A program made the position numbers and the translations under genes. Below are positions 1-12,222 of a stretch of 64,000 nucleotides of DNA, in pieces. The notes under the pieces were generated by a model. That model was not told the origin of the DNA and ran no database searches. It saw only the letters and a list, made by a program, of their open reading frames with translations. Source of the stretch: Parascedosporium putredinis. Lineage: Eukaryota; Ascomycota; Sordariomycetes; Microascales; Microascaceae. Positions within the stretch are counted from its first letter, which is position 1. Every line of letters starts with the position of its first letter. The stretch spans positions 1,798,001 to 1,862,000 of the forward strand of contig CASHTG010000017.1 of NCBI GenBank assembly GCA_949357655.1, in the 5' to 3' direction.

Positions 1-78
1 CCAGCTGATGGGAGATACAGAATCCGCACGGCTAAACCACGATAATGTCACGGTGATCTCGAGGATATCCTTGGAAGC

Positions 79-1787
79 ATGCATGCCGGGCGAATAATCG
101 CCGACTCCGATGACGAGGATGTTTTGAGCCCGATTCCGAGCCCTACCAAACCCACAACGGATTGGTCATCTGCAAAGCCGAGCGATGGAACTTCTTCAAC
201 GGATCCCGTGTTTTCCAGTCGGTGTACCTCGCGCAGCAGGGTGCGGCGATAGCGAGCGCTTTTGGCGGCGATGCGGTCGGCCCTGAGGGGCATTTTCAAC
301 CTCCAGGTCTGCTCGACGGTAGTTTCAGAGAGACGCAGGATTCTTTACCAGAGCTCGTTTCGGTAGCGAACGCTGGAGGGGCCAACTCTAGCCTAGGCCG
401 TGCTAGCGGCGACCTCTTGACCAAGGCAAATGCAGAGTATGATCCGTGGGCCATGCCCAGCAGCCCGGCAGAAGAGCCTCGTGCGTCAACGAGAGGTCGA
501 ATGTCGGCGATTGACGCCGACGCTCTGCAGATAGTGGACCTCGTGTCTCCTGAGCGGCCAACGCACAAGGGAAGACGACGCATTGAGAGGCCGGGGGCGA
601 GTCTTGACGACGGCGACTCGACGCAACCTCTTGGAGACGGAACTGACAAGGCTTTCCGGAATGGAGGTACCGGACTCTACGTGGAGGCTTCTAGGATGAC
701 TTCGAGCCAAATGAAGCAGTATGAGGATGTCAGCCTGCCTGGGCTAAGTCCGCTGGAGGAGCCCGTATCCTTGAGTCGAAATAACCATCTGGTTCGATCA
801 AGCGGCTCGGCTACAATCGCCTACCCGACGCCTACGCAGTTTCGATCGCATGGTGCAACCGCCGCATCTATGCTCCCGCCAACGGCAGAGGTCCCGTCTA
901 GCGAACCGGAACGCGGGGCAAAACGAAGGCGGCTTAGTAGCTTTCCGGCCACGGCCGATCCGCGCTCGTCGCCCGACATTATCGCGGCAGGGCCGCCACC
1001 AAAATCAAGAAACAGCCCTACTCCTCCCCCTTGGAGCACCGCGAGGGACAGATACAGCAAAAAGAGGACAACTACGATGAAGACTGGAACGAGAAGGACT
1101 TTAGAGTCCCGAGACAGCCTGAGCAGAAGCCTGGCCGACAGAAGCGCGCTCAACGGACCAACAAGAAAGGCGCTCGTGGGAAACCAAAGGAACAAGATGA
1201 CTCAACTACGACGCCGCTAGGGGACGGAAGCGGAAGTGCCGAGGATGAGCTGGCGCATATACCGACTGAACCCCGACAGAGCACACGTGCGAAAAGGGCG
1301 GCCGATCTCGAGCAGGCTCCCGCTATCGCTGTTGCTGCAACGGCAGCCGGCGAGGAGGTCCGATTGGAAAGCGCACCGCCGCAAAGAAAAACGCGGGCGC
1401 CCTAAAAATCAGCCAAGGCAGCCATCGGAGTGCAGGATGACGTCGCGGAAGCGCAGTCCCCCGGCCACCACCGTTGGACAGCACGGCCGAGACATGGAGC
1501 AACAACGACGTGGGGGAAAAGCAAAGGAAGAAGACAAACAGCTGGGCGAGCCCGGCGACGATGCAAAGGCTTTCTCTCCTGCAAAGGCGAAGGAACCTAC
1601 GAGCACAGATGCCGGCACACTCCAGGGACTTCCAAAACCAGCGGCCCGCGAAGGAGGGGTTGGGAATGGCAAGGCTGGCTCGAAACCCACTCCAGCCAAA
1701 GAGCAAGGGACTAGGCCGGTTTACCGCGTCGGGCTCAGCAAGCGGACGAGGATTGCACCGCTCCTCAAATGTATTCGTAAGACGTGA
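79..1787 (+). CDS. AT-hook nuclear DNA-binding protein (putative)
   Basis: Probable nuclear DNA-binding protein of about 570 residues. The best start is the ATG at 79, because its frame is closed upstream by a stop at 43-45; it opens into an acidic stretch with the motif IIADSDDEDV. A canonical AT-hook core, KRGRPK, is encoded at 1389-1406 in a basic context, and the basic C-terminus contains YRVGLSKRTRIAPLL. The middle is low-complexity and rich in Ser, Pro, Arg and Lys. The reading frame is broken four times: at the T run 211-214, the C run 1025-1029, near the GG at 1356 and at the A run 1387-1391. One added base at each gives one open frame from 79 to 1787, and the total length becomes a whole number of codons. 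An AT-hook core binds the minor groove of AT-rich DNA, but the target is unknown. The family assignment comes from recalled resemblance to fungal AT-DNA-binding proteins and is moderate. A 5' exon outside the window is possible. Confidence 0.5.
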
Positions 1788-1922
1788 AGGGAAGTCGTAC
1801 GGCAAGGGAGGGTGGGGGAGGGTGAGGGGCAGGGTGAGGGGCATGAGCTCACGTCGATGCGTGTCTACAAGGTGTGGCTCTCATTGTATGTGTGTATGTC
1901 CATGTTTATATGTTCATGTGCG

Positions 1923-1926
<4 letters not shown>

Positions 1927-1953
<27 letters not shown>
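1927..1953. repeat. TG dinucleotide microsatellite
   Basis: Uninterrupted TG/GT repeats of about 13 units lie about 140 bp after the stop codon of the AT-hook gene. They probably sit in its 3' UTR or just beyond it. Confidence 0.9.
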
Positions 1954-2433
1954 TCCATATGGGCGGTGTATCGGTGTAGTTTGTCGCTCTCTGGCTACTT
2001 AGAGGGTGTTTTACTCGTTTGTTTCTCCCTTCTCTGGGGGTGCTATTTTGGGGGATCAATGACACAATGCAGCTCCATTCTGCAACATTCAAGAAGGCCT
2101 TTGGACGCCCTCACGAAGTACAAGTAGGCCGATCACCACCGCACGGACGAGGCGGCCGGCGACTAAAAGTTGAATATCATAGGTCATGGTGGGAAAAAGG
2201 GCCAGAGGGGGAAATACGTTGGACAGGCCGGAGGTATTCCCCTGTTTCCCCGGAGGTTAGATGATGCAAATGGAGGGTGAGCTCATCCAACCAGCAACGA
2301 ATGATAACGAAGAGACGGGCAAACCACTTGATTCCCTCATTTTGCATCCCGGCACGGTGAACATTCAACTTGGGACGAATTGGTGTTGGATGAGTAGCGA
2401 ACGGCGATGAGGAAATCGGGCGAGTTAGTCGTG

Positions 2434-2485
2434 TCAAGAAGACCGATGGATGAGCTGCTTCAAGAAGACCGATGGATGAGCTGCA
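2434..2485. repeat. 26-bp direct tandem duplication
   Basis: A unit starting TCAAGAAGACCGATGG occurs twice head to tail, at 2434 and 2460. The copies are identical over nearly the full unit, which suggests a recent slippage-type duplication in non-coding DNA. Confidence 0.9.
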
Positions 2486-4060
2486 ATGCTGTCGCGAATT
2501 TCGCGCCTCATGCCAGCAGAGCATCTGAGCATGTCAGTGTCGCGAGTAGTGTTTGAGCTCAAAAGGTGTCTCACCCTGCGCTGCGGGGCGTTGGAGCGAA
2601 GGGGCTTTGCAGAGGGGCGCCACAGGAGAGGATTTTTGGTGTGGACGATGGATGCATGCTAAGTGGTAAATGCATCATTGTGCGTGCTTCTTTGCTCTTA
2701 GTGGCTGCACTGGGATATCCTCGTGCATATCTGTGTTAGCCGTCACGATCGAAAAGGGAGCCCTCTCGTGAGTGGCTGGTCGAACTGCTCAGGGCTGGCC
2801 AAGGGAGCCTCCGTGTCCTCCACCGACGTCAATGCCCAGCACCCGCCAACTCTGGGTGGGTTCGTAAGGACCCCTGCTCTGTGTTTCTCACATCAACATG
2901 GAGGGTCGAATGATAGGGGTTCCCTCTTTCTTTTGCCTTCTTCTCTTTCTCCGGAATGGAGCGGACGCCTCTTTGCCCCCTACCTTTGGCTTTTGGTCTC
3001 TTGCTCACTCGTCTCGTCTATTCTTTCCTTACTAGATGTACGTAAACGAGCCATAACAATATCCCCCTTCACTTCTCACTTTTGTTCGCTGTTTCCGCCC
3101 AGGTTTCCATGTTGCTGGATCCGCACTCAAGCAACTTATTTGACTTCAGCCACTCGGAGGGGTACCTTTCCCCTTCTGTGCGCCTCAGGGTATTTGCAAT
3201 CAAAGCCAAAAAAAAAAGGCGCCGAAGTGTGATGGAAGGAAACTGTCAATTACTCTCCTCTGTTTCGCCTCCTCTTCAGGGACGGTCCCACTTTTCGAGT
3301 TTTTGCCCCTCGCGGTTCCCTCCTCGTGGTCACCGTTAATTGCTCCAGTCAAGTTCACAGTGCTGTTCCTTGCGAGAAAGTTCTTCCCATATAGCCCTGA
3401 CTTGGTCCGCTAGTCTTGTAGCGGTTGGCCCCCTCGTCTCGGCGTCGCCAGGCTTTGTCCCTCGCTGGCTGGCCTACACCTGATGTACTTAGAGGAGGGG
3501 CAGCTTTCATTACCTCGATACAGCCACCGCTAGACGTCTGCTTGTTTTATGAGTTCATTCAGCCGAAAAGGGCCCCTCTGAGGGTCCATCAATGGTCGAT
3601 GGATCCCCTCCATCCCATGAATAGAGATCCATTCTCGCCGCCCCCTGGGATCTAGCCTCCTCTTGCCGCCGCCTAGTGCCTCAAGTTCTCCTATCACTGA
3701 TCGGAACTGCTCTCCCGCACACAGTAGAAATCCATATAGATGCACCCTCAGCAGACTGCCAAGCTGCATACACCCTGATGAGCGGATGGGCCGTGTCCCG
3801 GTCCCCCATCGTCATCTGGCACTCCTCGTGCCTGCTTGGTCGCATCTAAGAAATTACGCTTGCAGCCAAATCGCCCGGTCCAGCCCCGCGGTTGACAGTC
3901 CAGTGCTTTAATTTTCTTTTCCTTTGCCATTATTTGCTGGAGGGCGCAGCGCGCAGTGCAGCACCATTGGTGGTGGCCTGCTGTTCTGCCCGTCCAGTTC
4001 GTGGTCGCGAAATGCCCCTCTTCCCTCTTTTTGCCTAGTGCGGGGCAAATTTTCGCCCTT

Positions 4061-4117
4061 GTCCCTCCATGTCCCTCCATATCCCTCCCATATCCCTCCA
4101 TATCCCTCCATATCCCC
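4061..4117. repeat. short tandem repeat, CCCTCCATAT-like units
   Basis: About five imperfect 10-11 bp units of the form TCCCTCCATA lie about 550 bp upstream of the THR4 start. The antisense frame gives a spurious Asp-Met-Glu-Gly repeat peptide. The unit is pyrimidine-rich and could be a promoter element or simply a minisatellite. Confidence 0.85.
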
Positions 4118-4647
4118 ATAGTGGTAACGTCTGCTGACCGAACTTCGGCCCTCTCGTCTGGGTCATGGTCAACACCATTTCCCCGTACTTTCGAGTCATT
4201 CTCTAGCGTTGAGTGAAAGGACGGGAGAAGCTTCCGTTTCTTTTGCCCCCTTTTCTTTTGATTTTTTTCGGGCCTTTGCCTCGCTTCCCTTTCTCCTTTC
4301 TCCCTCAAGATCGCCTTGGGGACTTTGCGGTTTCTGCTCACTCCGTCTCAGGTCACCAAACCTAGGTCTGGGCCGCCGTATGCACCTGTTGAATATCATC
4401 GGCTTTTCGTTTTGACGTTTCCTCTCCCCCATTGTCCTCTCCCCCACCTCATCGTTAACCTATCAAAGTCGGCGTGCCGAGTTGCTCACCCCCACTCGCG
4501 CCTAAATTTTTTAACTCCTTATTCGCCCTCCCCTCCCTTTAAAGGCCTCTCTCCTGAGCTATCCTCGCTTGGTTTGCAAGGGATCTAAAGCAAGTTCGAA
4601 TCGTTTACAACCCCAGTCCCTTCCTTTACTTCCACTACCCTCTCGAC

Positions 4648-6779
4648 ATGGCCTCCAACGGACTCCCGGCTCGGGCGTCTGCCGAGACGCATACCCAGGC
4701 GCAGCGCTATCTCAGCACTCGCGGTGAAGACAATGACGTAGGAAATACCGATCCACCGGTTCCTGTATAAGGGCCGAACAAATTACTGTCCAGTCCGCCC
4801 AGACTGGGTTTTATAACCATGAAGCTCATTCTCTCCTGCAGTTCTCCTTCGAGCAAGTCGTGCTCAAGGGCCTCGCCTCGGATGGCGGCCTCTATATCCC
4901 CGAGGATGTCCCCAAAGCCGACGATTGGCAAAGTTGGAAGGACCTCTCCTTTAACGACCTCGCCTACCGAGTTATGTCGCTCTACATCTCTCCCTCCGAA
5001 ATCCCCCTCAAGACCTCAAGGACATCATCGCGAAAAGCTACTCCACCTTTCGCTCGACCGAGACCACCCCTCTAGTCCATCTCAAGGACAACCTCCACCT
5101 TCTCGAGTTGTTCCACGGCCCAACCTTTGCCTTTAAGGACGTCGCGCTGCAGTTCCTCGGAAACCTGTTTGAGTACTTCCTGGTCCGGAAGAACGAGGGA
5201 AAGACTGGAAAGGGTATGTCATGCTACACATGTGATAAAAATGCTTGTGCGACCCTGTCCTGGGTCATTTGTCATTCAGCCCAGGTTGCACCTGTTTTTT
5301 TTATTCTTTTGGAGCTGCTGCGGGAAAACGTTATGTGCGCAGCTCGGATCGATTCCCACTCCACTTGACTGTCTTGCAGTGCCCTCTCGGAAGAAGTTTG
5401 TGCGAGTACCTCGCGCTCGCCTCCAACCCTGTTTCTTCCTGCTCCTCTGCGGTTTTCTTCATTGTCGCGCACCCTGATGCGGGACCAATTCACTAACAAA
5501 CCAACAGATAGGCATCATCTGACCGTCGTCGGTGCCACCAGTGGAGACACTGGCTCGGCCGCCATTTATGGCCTTCGCGGCAAGAAGGACGTATCCGTCT
5601 TCATTCTCCACCCCAACGGCCGTGTAAGCCCCATTCAAGAGGCACAAATGACCACGGTCTTGGATTCCAACGTTCACAACCTCGCCGTCACCGGAACCTT
5701 TGATGATTGTCAGGTATGGTGCACATATTCCTCCTTCTATTCCATACTATTTCGTTTGCTTGCCTTCGCCATGATTATAGGGGTGAGAGAACCCAAAATG
5801 GCTATCGCGGTGGCTAATAGTAGATACTTTTCGTACAGGACATTGTCAAGGCCTTGTTTGCGGACCCCGAAATCAACAAGACGCACAACCTTGGTGCGGT
5901 CAACTCCATCAACTGGGCCCGAATTCTTGCTCAGATCGTCTACTACTTTCACTCCTACTTCTCTCTGGCGAAGAAGGACTCCACCTTTACCGTTGGAGAT
6001 AAAGTCCGCTTCGTTGTCCCTACTGGAAACTTTGGCGACGTCCTTGCCGGCTATTTCGCCCACCGCATGGGCCTTCCCGTGGACAAGTTTGTCGTAGCAA
6101 CCAACGAGAATGACATCCTCGACCGCTTCTTCAAGACGGGCCGATATGAGAAGAAGCCCATCACTGCCTCTACCGACGCCGAAGAGGATGCGAGCGTCAA
6201 AGAAACGCTTAGCCCAGCCATGGACATTCTCGTGTCCAGCAACTTTGAGCGGCTCTTGTGGTTCCTCGCCTACGAGTTTGCCGAAACCGCTGGAATGGAT
6301 GACGAGTGGAACAAGAAGCAGGCGGGTCAGGAGGTTACCAAGTGGCTCAATGATCTCAAGACCAAGGGGGCTTCGGTCCAGTGTACCAGGACGTCATCTC
6401 CAGCGCGAGGAGGTCGTTCGAGAGCGAGCGCGTCAGCGACACCCAGACCGTAGAGACCATCAAGGGCTTCTACAACAACCTTCAGTACATTCTCGATCCC
6501 CACTCGGCTGTGGGCGTGAACGCGTCGGAGCGTTCTATCTCGAACAACGGTTCCGTCCCGCACATCTCCCTCTCTACTGCGCACCCTGCCAAGTTCGCCG
6601 GTGCCGTGGAGCTCGCGCTGAAGGAGGAGCCTGGATTCAACTTTGAGGAAAAGGTCCTCCCTCCGGAGTTTGTAGGACTTGATAAGCGGGAGAAGAGGTT
6701 GACTGAGGTGGACAATGACTGGCAGAAGGTGCGGGAGATTGTGCGGAATCAGGTAGACCAAGAACTGAGCCAGGTCTAA
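4648..6779 (+). CDS. THR4: threonine synthase
   Basis: PLP-dependent threonine synthase: O-phospho-L-homoserine + water gives L-threonine + phosphate, the last step of threonine synthesis in the cytosol. Four exons (4648-4737, 4842-5213, 5508-5713, 5839-6779) encode about 536 residues, normal for the fungal enzyme. The N-terminal YLSTRG motif leads into LKGLASDGGLYIPEDVP. The PLP lysine lies in HGPTFAFKDVALQF (about 5117-5158), and the PLP-phosphate loop GATSGDTGSAA starts exon 3. The C-terminal fold-type II domain includes VPTGNFGDVLAGY. Two single-base losses break the frame, at the C run 5003-5007 and the G run 6366-6370. With them restored every splice phase fits (1, 0 and stop at 6777). 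The intron before exon 3 has a CACTAAC branch site close to its acceptor. The start is the first ATG after a CT-rich leader. The assignment is very secure; the breaks look like sequence errors. Confidence 0.95.
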
Positions 6780-9700
6780 GATGGAACCCCGATGTCCAGC
6801 GATGAAGAAGGCTATGCGGGAGACGACGGGGCGTGTCCTCCTACTAATCTTTCTCTGGAGTGAAGAGACCCCTGGATCTAAGGAACGACTTTCTATTTCC
6901 GAAATGATCTAGATCTGGTGCTTGCTTGTGTTTTGTTTCTATTTTCTCCCTCATCTCATTCCCTTCTTGCTATGGGTCTTCTTCATCAGGGTTTCGTCCA
7001 TCTTATTTTTCTTCTCTCTATTTCTTTTACATTTTTCTTCACCTTTACCATTTGTGATGCCGTCTGGAAATGGGCTTGGGCGAATATATCAAAAACACTA
7101 GAGTTGGTTTAGGACGATGGTAGCAGGATGGCGATTGCATGAGGGGGAATAGAGGGACGAGTAGGGGAGAAGAAGGGGAGGACGGTTGATATTCTGATGA
7201 TAGATCACACAAAGAAGAATGCGGGCGGCACTCTCTTGACTGTTCCCTCTTCAACGAGCCAGTTCTAGCGACTACCGACGCACGGTAACGGCCGAGAATG
7301 GGATATCGGTTCTTGGTCGAAAAAGAAAGAAAAAGAAGAAGAAGAAGAAGAGAACAACTGTGCAGTCCCGACAGGGACTCGACTTTACCATTGGCTTCTC
7401 CTTTTTCTCGAGCGACAGAGCAGTGTACTTGACTTCTAGCTATGGCAGGTGACGATGAGCAGCACCGCAATACGTCTGAGAGGAATCCACAAACTGAGAG
7501 AGATGCGATGATGAGCTTGGGCACCTTACCTACCCTGCTTTGCTCGAATCTCATCTTCAGGCATAAAACCTGGAAAAGAAGCCGGTCACTCACGCATGCT
7601 AATGAAACAAGATCTAACAGCTTCGCGATTCCCCACTCTTGAAGCCTTTTATCTGTGTATATTTGAGATGATGGTTGCCATGAAGAACATTGAATCTTGG
7701 CAAAGAGGGGCAGCATTGAAAAGAGAGATCAAAAAGAGAAGGTCAACAGGCCTGCTCAACCGGGAGATGCCCGATGGCTGATCCCGGACAAAGCTTGGGG
7801 ATGGGCTTCTTTCGACGAGCGCGCAATAAGACCTCAACACCAAAGTATCCTAGCCTGCTCGACTACGAGGGGTCATTCATGCTCGTGCATCGATTGACTG
7901 TTGTGTGTGTGTGTGTGTGTGTGTGAATATTCTAGACTTTCTCTTCTCCTCCCCTCGATTCTCTGGTTCTCGCGCCCATGGTTGCGCATGATCGACCTCT
8001 CCGCACCGGGGCATGTGCATAGAACTTTGAATTTTCGTCATGCTGGTTTATGGTTGTTCCACGCATTGATTGACTTGATGCGCCAAACACCAAGCTAGCG
8101 GTGGCGCCGTCAATGAAAGCCCATAACTCCCTGTCGTCTCCAAATAAGGGGACGTGGTATTACCCTTGCGCACACGCCGCCGACTAGTAGTAGTCGCAAA
8201 GAAAGCACCGTGGAGAGAGGAGAAGATAGGTGGGGAAGGGGAGGGATGCTGAGGTCGGAAGATTTCCTCCCCATCACTGAACAAACATTTTACGTGGATC
8301 GCAGCTCTGTCGATCTCGTCTTGGCCAAGGCCTTCTGGGATCTTTAAGACATCAATACATGGATCCATCCAGGATGTGGATTTACACTTGGGCGCGAGAT
8401 AGTGCTCCCAAGGGCATAGCATCATGACCTTGTCTTCCTCAGACACGGCCTTCTCTTCCACGTCGCTCGTTGGACTGATGACACGAGCAGAATTTGAATC
8501 CGGCAGAGTCGGGAGGCTTTGGGCGGTCGGCGTCAAGGTGAAGAGCGGCTCAGAGCCGGTCTTTCCGAACAAACAGGAGGAAAATGGGCACAAGAGCACG
8601 GCAGCCCGGGTTGCGGCTTCTCGACAGGGACTTAGGCCGCGTGCTCTTTGTGTCAAGCTTTTTTCCTCTTCCTAATATTAATTTGTTTCCAGCATCTTCT
8701 GATCCAGAACTTCTTGATTCCTTTTTTCTTTCTTCAGACTACACTTGCCCTTTTTTTTTTGTCAACTCGTGAGGCGATCAGTTTCGTCCTTTAAAAGGAG
8801 CCACTGTTTCAAGAAGATGAGAGTGATTGCGTTGCGACTTGATGATCTCCGACGGAAAGGTCGCGACTAAAACGGAACAGGGACGGGGATCCTACGGGGA
8901 GGGGGCGCTTTGCGGCCTCTCTACACTATGCTTTTTGGCCCTTTTCTTTTTTTTTTTCTTTTCGCTGGCATCTTTTTCTCCTTCATCGCTCCCCTTGACT
9001 TCTAGCTCTTGTTTTACATTGTCTCGTGATGCCTTTTTTCGAGGGAGGGCTAAAGTGGCGTCTAGGGCAGCTTGCCACGAACAAAGAGTATCGCGTCTTC
9101 CTTGCTCCGCTGTGCCGTTTGGATGTTTGAAAGAGAAGGAGGTCCTTTTCTCCCCTTCTCCTCCCCTTCTCCTCCCCTTTCTCTCTCGGAATGTAAAGCC
9201 GACATCATACATTGGTGGGAAAAAGTGGAATCTCGCGCCCCCGTTCAATCTCGTCTATGAGAGCCGCGACCAGAAAACCCATCCGTCTTGAGGCGCGGTC
9301 CTCCCAATTTTTCTTCTGTTCTTGACCTTCTTTTTTCTCGGGAACAATTACGGGTAAAATGATGCTCTTGATTCGTTGGCCGACGATGGACAAGGGCCTG
9401 GCCTGGCCCAGCCATATTAGCTGCGACTCGTAGCTTGCTAGGTCGCAGCCGGGCAAAGCCAGCGGAGTGGAGTCTCCATGTCAGGGCAGCAGCCGGGCAT
9501 GAGCCGGCGAATATTTTAATGCGACGGGCTAGGATTGGGTGCCGGGGCGCGCACTCACGGTCCGGGGTAGCAGAGAACAGAGAATTCAATGTTGGTCAAG
9601 TATGCATCGCGACACTGGAAGCCGTTGGCTTCAATGCCCCCTTCCCTTGTCGCCGTTTGCTCTACTTTGTCCCCCTCAGGGTAGATAGAACTCGTGCTCC

Positions 9701-12222
9701 GGACACCTCTCGCCGCCGATCTCAAAGTACATGTTTGGTTTATTTTCTCGAGAGACGAGGACGGGACTGATTTTCCTCCGACGGCAAGGGGGCGGATCTT
9801 CTAGGAATCCCCAAGTTTCCAGGGGACTAAGAAGAGCAGATGAAAGACATCAGGGTGTTCCGCCTAGAGACACATTTTAACCACGCGCGCGGGGGCTGTT
9901 TAATGGAGAAACTGAGTTCAAGGTATTTTTCTTATTCCCTACGCTTCTCGTCCCCGCGTGGCAGTCGTTTGAACCCCGTCGCGCACACGAGGCATGCGCT
10001 TCATCGCGCCGATCTGCCTCAAATCCTCTCTGACGGCAGCCAGCCCCCTTCACTCATGACGCTGCAGCCGGCCGCGTCCCCGCCTTTCCCCCGGGCCCTA
10101 CGCGACTGGCTGGTAGGAGAAGACAAAAAACTTGGTTCGGGGCTGCCGTGGTGCATCTGATGCAACTTGGAAGCCAGCGCACGGCGCTTGCCAGCTTCTG
10201 CACATCCGTCACCTAGTATGCACGTAGAACATCCCCTCCCCTAAAGAGAAAAGAAGTAGAAGGTTCGATAAGGGCGAGCAGCCGCGTACGCACGCACGGG
10301 GCCACCATGTCCCCCAAATGCCAACGTTGAAAGGTTTCAAGATACTGATCGCCAGCCTCAGCGTCTGACGAGTGGCCTGGTCTTGCGTTGCTCTGTGCAA
10401 AAGATGAGAATTATGTGGGGGTTAGTCCGAAGTTGAGGGAGCATACGGAAAACAGAACCGAAAGAGAGAAAGAAGAAAAGAAATGCTCTTTTTCGTGGGC
10501 ATTTCTCTGTCGCTCCCTTACAAAGAGACTTCTATGGAATACACCTTGTTTGTTCGAGACGAAACGTGAAGAGGCGAAGCTCACCCTTCATTAGGTCTCC
10601 CTCAATGCTTTGAATAGAAATGAAAAGAAAAACGGCCGAACTATTAACGGCAACGGCAACGACGAGGACAATGGGCATTCGTTCCTCCAGCCCTTTCTTT
10701 TCCTTTTTCCCCGTCTTGTCGCCAAAAGTTTGGCCAATCAATCTCGCCAAGATGCCAGCGTACCTGACTGTTCGTGACATCGGTTCCCACCTCCTGTCGT
10801 GCCCTCGAGGTTCATCCCGGCATGGCATGTACGTGAAGGGGAGGCGAAGGCTGAGGGATTCTTTATCGGTGGCTAGCCTGTCCTCGAAAGAGAGAGTTGG
10901 ACAGGCGCAAGGGTGATGGTTTGCATTAAGCTGGTACCGGATTCTAGTCTTCCCGCGCGACGACCCCTGAGAGCACGGCGGCTCTCGTTCGGAGAAGTGT
11001 CTCGAGGCTCAAGAGCGGGTACCTGTGTAAGGCTTTCCCTTCCCCTCCCGTTGTTCCGGCAAGGTTCCTCCCCTTCCCTCCCCTCCCCGCCTACCCCCAT
11101 GAACCCGGCAACTTGATCAAGCTCACAATGTATTTTAATTGACCAAGGCCAAAAGAAGGAAAGAAAGGTGTACTTTGGTACCTGGCGAGGTTCGCCAAAC
11201 ACGCAGGTTCGGCACGGCGGCGGTGCTGGTGCTGGAACTAGCTCTGCCCGTTGCATAATCGACGCCCCTGGTCGCATCGTTTCAGACCGATTTCAGAACG
11301 TCATGCCATCCCATTCGAAGCGAAGTACCAGCCCTCCCCACACAAATTTGCCGGCACCACCATGTACTTTTTTATCTCTCGCCTCTGCTGTCTCGTTGTG
11401 TTCCGTCTTCAGAATTGTGCAGAGGGACGAAAACGACGGCGCTTGAGCTAGAGATTGGGGGAATGATTTTCACTTCGAGTAGACGAGTTGGGCCTTGTTT
11501 GAACTTGAAGGGGACCAAGGCGAGAAAGCGAAGGGGAAAGGAGAGAGAGAGGGGATTTACATCTGCTTCAGTTCGTCTTTCGCCTTCCTCTGACATCGCC
11601 GAATCCCCTTGTTGGATTCTTTTTTCTTTTTCTTTTTCTTTTTCTTTCCATTTCTTTATTCCAAACAAAACCCTGCGGGCATGAATGGTCTGGTGCCATC
11701 TATCTGGTTCGGGTCTTCCTTTTCTTCTCGGTGCCCTTGGCTTTATTCGTCTTCACCCGAGATTTCATCCAAGAGCGCGCTCTGGAACTGATCTACATCC
11801 CAACCAGAAATCCACCGTTGTTCAATTTCGTTTCTTATATTCTTTCCTTTTAACTACTTTGGGTTCTCTTGTCCCTTTTTTTCTCCGTCCCTCCCTCTTC
11901 TTTTTTTCTTCCCTTTTTCGTTTCCTTTTTCTTCTTCTGTAAACCCTATATAGCACCACTCCCTTGCTTGTTTAGCCTGGCTTTCGCGATACCTTCGGCC
12001 GAGTTCCGCTTGACACGACACTGGTTGCCAGTCAACTTTCTTTCTATACGAAGTCGATACACAAAGATATCCGAAGCTAGCAACGATCATTACCACTACG
12101 CCGCTCGAGTTGACCTCCACTTACTTTCACTTGTCTCTTGATACCCGGCCTACATCGGCCTACTTCGCAGCTTTCGCCGCCTTACCACAAACAACTCCTC
12201 AACCCTTAATCTCTCTTTCAAA
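6780..12222. other. intergenic, about 5.4 kb, no recognisable gene
   Basis: Contains the THR4 3' flank, an AGA-rich patch near 7337, a GT microsatellite at 7902-7925, polypyrimidine patches (8750, 8945, 11620, 11870) and the CT-rich leader of the MARVEL-like gene. A 202-codon antisense frame at 8048-8656 matches nothing I know and has no convincing splice partners. I see no tRNA or rRNA signature. Confidence 0.55.
7902..7925. repeat. GT dinucleotide microsatellite
   Basis: About 12 uninterrupted GT units in non-coding DNA between THR4 and the MARVEL-like gene. Confidence 0.9.

Larger units (their letters stand above)
1788..4647. other. intergenic, about 2.9 kb
   Basis: No supported gene. 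It holds the 3' flank of the AT-hook gene with a TG microsatellite, a 26-bp direct duplication, a CCCTCCATAT-type tandem repeat, and the CT-rich leader of THR4. A sequence one base off the Gcn4/CPC1 site TGACTCA reads GAGTCAT at about 4191-4197. The open frames here are antisense or low-complexity and match no family I know. Confidence 0.6.

Noticed and set aside
162..1220. A separate 352-residue gene
   Set aside because: It is the middle part of the AT-hook gene; frames before and after join to it by one missing base each.
3748..4341. 197-codon minus-strand frame with a Met-Glu-Gly repeat
   Set aside because: The repeat peptide is only the translation of the CCCTCCATAT tandem; no other coding signal.
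4648..6779. Programmed ribosomal frameshifting in THR4 and other genes
   Set aside because: Shift sites are simple C or G runs in many unrelated genes, without conserved slippery heptamers or known family precedent.
8048..8656. 202-codon minus-strand open frame
   Set aside because: No family motif, composition like random GC-balanced DNA, no convincing splice partners or leader.
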